Origin: Sulfurimonas sp. | GTDB taxonomy: Bacteria; Campylobacterota; Campylobacteria; Campylobacterales; Sulfurimonadaceae | Length of the DNA: 62,131 nucleotides | Assembly: GCA_030949945.1 (NCBI GenBank) | Contig: JAUZRZ010000077.1 | Location: 1 to 62,131, forward strand | Direction: 5' to 3' | In this document: in pieces, positions 58,368 through 62,131 of the stretch | How the letters are laid out: each line of letters begins with the position of its first letter | Numbering within the stretch: the first letter of the stretch is position 1 | Notes under the pieces: generated by a model | The model's input: only the letters and a program-made list of their open reading frames with translations | Told to the model about the DNA's origin: nothing | Database searches by the model: none | Position numbers and translations under genes: made by a program

Positions 58368-59640
58368 CTTATCTACTAAGCCATCAAGTGCTTTTGAGCC
58401 GAGTTGTTTTTGAAGTTCATCTTGTGAGATTTTATCTTTTAGAACATTTTCAAGATTATTACTCTCTTTAGTATTAGTGTCAAGAAGTTTTTTAATATCG
58501 TTAAATTCTCCTAAGTCTAAATCCCCTATCTGTTTTTTAAACTCTTTATTTATCTCAGACTGTAACTTTTTTGGTATTTTTTTGCAATGCATTAGCATAC
58601 TTTATCCATCTTCCTTTTAATCTTTTTTTTTGCTCTATACTCTCTTCTTCCTTCACTCGAAATATAAGGTTTAATATACTCATAATATTTTGTTCCCATG
58701 CGAAGATACTTCTCTAAAGATGCTGAAAAATAAGTTCCAACTATATTCATAGCACCATTTTGATCAAGTGAATACTTACTTGCAAGATGCTTATAGTCCT
58801 GCATAGGTAGGGTTTGAATCTCTTTTAGATGTCTCTGTATAGTTTTTTTATCTTTTTCATACTCACTACTTATACTCAAAAGTTCACTTTTTACAGATTC
58901 TAACTCTTTTTTTAAACTCTCAGCTTCTGTAAGTATACTCACTATCTGTTGTGGCGTTTTATATTGCCAGCTTTCTTTCGAAGAGTTTTTATTTTTTTTT
59001 CTCTATAGATGCTATTTTTTCTTCTCTTTATCGCCTTTAGCAAAATCCTTCCATTTTTCAGTTATTGCTTTTATATTTTTTTGAATCTCTTTTGCTGCTC
59101 CAACTGATTTGAAGCCCCTCTTTAGCAATTAAAAATCTTCAACCCTTAGGCAGTTCTGGTGCTTTTTAAATGAGAGGCTCACTATACTATCACTCTTTTG
59201 TGAAGTAGTAGCCTCTTTAGGGGCCTTCTTTTTGCGATAGTAGTATTAAGTGTAATATTTCCAAATGAGATAATCTCAAAATCTATTTTCTTCTGTAACA
59301 AGTAGTTATTGTTAAGTTTCAAGCTTACATTATCAATATTGCCAGCATCATCTGTTTTTGAACTACCATTGCTTACACAAAGAGAGATATTTCATATCTA
59401 GTTTTTGCTTCAAAAAATTCACTTTTTACACTCTCTATCTGTACAGTTCTTTGAGATACTTTTGAGAGAGAGTACTCAAGTGCTATTTTGATAAGTGGGT
59501 CAATAAGTAAAAGCATTACAGCCGCTAGTAAACCTACAATAGCTATAAAGACTCCTGCTGCCCACCATCCGCATAAATCCAGGTTTCTTACTTAAATTTT
59601 TCTCACTATAAGGGTTTAACCATGAAAAATATTTTGAGTC
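58353..59640 (-). pseudogene. TIGR03545 family protein (many frameshifts)
   Basis: The - strand can be read in pieces as one membrane-anchored protein: WWAAGVFIAIVGLLAAVMLL with IDPLIKIALEYSLSKVSQRT, then SSKTDDAGNIDNVSLKLNNN and IDFEIISFGNITLNTTIAKK, then a helical region (58592-58942, AESLKKELESVKSELLSISS; KYLRMGTKYYEYIKPYISSE), then 58353-58598 (IPKKLQSEINKEFKKQIGDL). At least six indels separate them. This layout, with a neighbouring TIGR03546 gene, is that of the TIGR03545/03546 pair, whose role is unknown. The lesion density exceeds that of most nearby core genes, so decay is plausible. Confidence 0.6.
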
Positions 59641-59641
59641 T

Positions 59642-60089
59642 TTAAACTTTTGCTTCTAAAACATCACGATATTTATCTATAAGTCTGTTAAGAATAGGAA
59701 AAGAAAGTGCAAGGGCCAAAGGAGTTGAGATAAAAGTAAAGCTTCCCATAAGTATAGTGTAGTTATATGATGTCCAAAGTGTTGGAGCATAGTTATGCTT
59801 ATAGATGTAAATATCTCTTTTAGTGCAGGGGCATTAAGGACTTCATAACCAACACTAGCAAGAGAGGATCGAAACAAATATCCAAGTCCTGCAAAAGAGG
59901 CACTCATGAGAAAAAAAAGATGAGCTATAGGAATGTTAATAGCAAATACAATAAAAGTAAAGAAGAATTTAGAGGGAGTAAAAAGTGGTAAGAACCCACT
60001 TGTAATTCCTAAAAACTATAGCAAGGCTTATCTGCCATGATCAGCTTGAGCTGAATTTAATGTTTTTAAAGGGATTTAAATATATCCAT
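59642..60089 (-). pseudogene. TIGR03546 family membrane protein (frameshifted)
   Basis: From ATG 60089 the pieces read MDIFKSLKTLNSAQA, ISLAIVLGITSGFLPLFTPS, KFFFTFIVFAINIPIAHLFF, SASFAGLGYLF and LASVGYEVLNAPALKEIFTS, ending LALALSFPILNRLIDKYRDV before TAA at 59642-59644. About four indels break it. The multi-pass layout and the partner gene downstream fit TIGR03546. The function of the pair has not been established. Confidence 0.6.
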
Positions 60090-60131
60090 TATTATTCCTA
60101 TATAAATGTAGGGTGTATTATATCATTTCTT

Positions 60132-61381
60132 TTAGGATTTACGAGACTCTTCTAAAGCTTTTTGCTCCTCATGCTTATCTTTCTTACTTTTACCTTTCCT
60201 TTGACTGGAGCAGGACCTTTAACTTTACTAGGAGCTTCGCCATCAAGTTCAAACCCTTTTATACTCTGCGAATAAGTTTTATCTCACTGCGTTTTTCTAT
60301 AAGTTCAAAGTGTGCCTGTGTTTCGTGGTCTATGAAAGATATAGCACTTCCTGATTTTCCAGCACGAGCAGTTCGCCCTATTCTATGAATGTAATCAGAT
60401 GGGGAACGCGGTAGGTCGTAGTTTATAACAGAGTCGATGTTATCTATATCCAGCCCACGAGCTGCTATGTCTGTTGCAAAAAGTACATTTACCTTTGCTT
60501 CTTTAAATGCAGCTAGAGTTTCATTTCTTACATCTTGTTCTAAGTCTGCATTAAAAGATGCTGCTTTTATCCCATGTTTTCTAAACTTCTCTGCTATGTT
60601 ATCCGTTGCACGTTTGTTAGCCATAAACACTAAAACCAAACGCCACTTGTTCTCTTTGAGAAGATGTCTTAGTAAGGGACCACGATTTTCACGGCTCACT
60701 TCTATAACTCTTTGCGAAATTTTTTCTACTATAGATTTTTCTTCTTCTAGTCTTACTTCCACTGCGTTTTGGGTGATTTTTGAAGCTATCATCTGCATTT
60801 TTGGAGGGTATGTTGCTGAGAACATAAGGTTTTGTCTCTCTTTAGGAATAGCTTCAAGAACACTATCTAACTCTTCTAAAAAACCTAAATCAAGCATCTT
60901 ATCTGCTTCATCAAGTACTAAAAACTCTATAAAAGAGAGGTTCATCTGTTTTTTACTCACTACATCTAAAAAACGTCCACTTGTAGCAACTAAAATGTCA
61001 CACCCTTGCTGAATACTGTAAGAGCTGTTCCCCAATTTTCTCACCACCAATAAGCGATGTCACTTGTGGTTTTTGAGAAAGTTCTCTACTAAACTCTTGG
61101 AATCCTTGAGCTATTTGAAGAGTAAGTTCTCGTGTTGGTGTTAGAACTAAGATTTTTATCTTTCCCTTTTTCGCACTATCACGACTTTTACTCCAAAGTT
61201 CTAAGAGTGGTAAGATAAAACTCGCACTCTTTCCACTTCCTGTTTGGCTTAGAACTACTAAGTCTTTATGCTCTAAGACTAAGGGAATCACTTCTGTTTG
61301 TATAGCAGTTGGAGTTGTGTATCCCTTTAAAGATATTGCACTTAAAATCTTACTTGAGAGTTGAAATTGACTAAAAGACAT
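60132..61381 (-). CDS. DEAD-box RNA helicase, RhlE-like (frameshifted)
   Basis: An ATP-dependent RNA helicase. The first frame has the Q motif region (KGYTTPTAIQTEVIPL), motif I SQTGSGKSASFILPLL, and Ia LVLTPTRELTLQIAQGF. After a break near 61010 come motif Ib as VATSGRFLD (TSGR in place of TPGR), II VLDEADKMLDLG, III MFSATYPPKMQM, V ATDIAARGLDIDNID and VI DYIHRIGRTARAGKSG. Breaks near 60265 and 60195 hide a basic tail (GFELDGEAPSKVKGPAPVKG, KDKHEEQKALEESRKS) ending at 60132-60134. RNA remodelling, such as in ribosome assembly or decay, is the general role. Confidence 0.87.
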
Positions 61382-61471
61382 AGAGCTTATTCCTTAATTT
61401 TTATAAACTGATTTTACTCTTTTTTTACTTTAAAGACGCTATCCTTTCAATACTATTTTTAAAGGATACAG

Positions 61472-62131
61472 ATGATTAAGTCACTCAGAGGGATGAACGA
61501 TATTTTAAGTGAGGATTATGAGCGTTTTACCTACTTCTCATAAACTTAGCAACCGAGGTTGCACAAAATTATGGTTTTCATTTTATTGAGACACCCCTTT
61601 TAGAAGAGACTGCTCTGTTTAAACGCAGTGTTGGTGAGAGTAGTGACATCGTTGGTAAAGAGATGTATCAGTTTATTGACAAGGGTGAAAATGATGTTTG
61701 TCTGCGTCCTGAGGGAACAGCAGGTGTTGTTCGTGCTTTTGTACAAAAAAAGTTAGATAAGGCTGGTGGTATTCATAGATTTTTCTACCATGGAAGTATG
61801 TTTCGTTATGAACGCCCACAAAAAGGTCGTCTCAGACAGTTTCATCAGTTTGGTGTTGAGAGCTTTGGTGTTGATAGCGTTTATGAAGATGCTACTATGA
61901 TTATGATGGTTGCAGACATCCTTAAAAAATGTGGTATCGGTTATAGATTACAACTCAACTCTTTAGGCGACTGAAACTGGTAAGTGCCTCAGTATCGTTG
62001 ACTCCCTCTAGTCTCTTTTATAGAGTCTGTTGAGAGTGAAATCTGTGAAGATTGCCTTGCAGCCGTAAAAGATACTAATCCTATTCGTGTACTTGACTGT
62101 AAAAATGAAAAATGTCAGACTGTTTATGTAA
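61472..62131 (+). CDS. hisS: Histidyl-tRNA synthetase, 5' part (frameshifted, cut by window end)
   Basis: HisRS charges tRNA-His. ATG 61472 behind AAAGGAT opens MIKSLRGMNDILSEDYERF. After a break near 61540 the main frame has NYGFHFIETPLLEETALFKR, the motif 2 region VCLRPEGTAGVVRAFV, FFYHGSMFRYERPQKGRLRQ and FHQFGVESFGVDSVYEDATM. Further breaks near 61975 and 62010 precede EICEDCLAAVKDTNPIRVLD. The gene runs off the right edge, so about half is present. At least three indels in 660 bp suggest poorer sequence at the window end. Confidence 0.9.

Noticed and set aside
1..62131. Insertion sequences, prophage, or restriction and toxin-antitoxin defence systems
   Set aside because: No transposase, phage structural, restriction or recognisable toxin gene was found. 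The RHH domain at 26254 is better explained as part of the receiver protein.

Overview
The window reads as a chromosomal segment of a Campylobacterota bacterium, most like Sulfurimonas or a close relative. The evidence is the low G+C, A/T-rich coding style, the monomeric NADP isocitrate dehydrogenase next to mdh, class II fumarase and sucCD, a long flgL with a large insert, the neighbouring pairs of genes for envelope assembly, and the general protein sequence character. This placement is an inference from gene content and family resemblance; no search was run.

Layout. Positions 1-2184 look like a decayed chromosomal integron: a broken integron integrase (intI) on the + strand, a perfect-consensus promoter pointing away from it, two broken cassette-like genes for small exported proteins on the - strand, and a nested palindrome resembling an attC site at the left edge. 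Positions 2196-11922 are a + strand run of repair and envelope genes (recN, tatD, mltD, rlpA, hisB, kdsC, lptC, lptA, engB, a GNAT enzyme, an MreD-like protein, mrdA). Positions 11928-26175 mix a Ca2+ antiporter, ybeY, a YjfB-like protein, queC, a YgjP-type peptidase, a glycosidase-like protein, a TRAP binding protein, a chemoreceptor, a MurF-N-like protein, metG, fbp, mobB, yggT, an unusual gltX paralogue and tRNA-Glu. Positions 26254-29380 hold a receiver/RHH regulator, small membrane and lipoproteins, the RNase P RNA and a TetR regulator preceded by four evenly spaced operator-like palindromes. Positions 29459-36518 are a - strand citric-acid-cycle cluster (icd, mdh, fumC, sucC, sucD, HMA-like protein). 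Positions 36638-45101 are envelope genes (mltG, AsmA/YhdP-like, lolC-like, secA, lolA). Positions 45104-58367 hold a REC-GGDEF-EAL protein, acnB, ftsK, flgL, tRNA-Leu, flgA, ubiX, coaD, tmk and an FkbM-type methyltransferase. The right end has a decayed TIGR03545/TIGR03546 pair, a DEAD-box helicase and the start of hisS.

How the genes work together. Peptidoglycan remodelling (mltD, rlpA, mrdA, mltG, murF-like), LPS synthesis and export (kdsC, lptC, lptA), protein and lipoprotein export (secA, lolC-like, lolA) and an AsmA-like lipid-transport protein make envelope biogenesis the main theme. acnB, icd, sucCD, fumC and mdh cover much of the citric acid cycle in whichever direction this organism runs it.

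A caution on quality: many single-copy core genes (recN, mrdA, metG, fbp, fumC, mdh, icd, ftsK, flgL, hisS) are interrupted by one or two single-base indels, often in homopolymers. Sequencing error is the simplest explanation for these. The lesion density is clearly higher in intI, its cassettes and the TIGR03545/03546 pair, where real decay is plausible.
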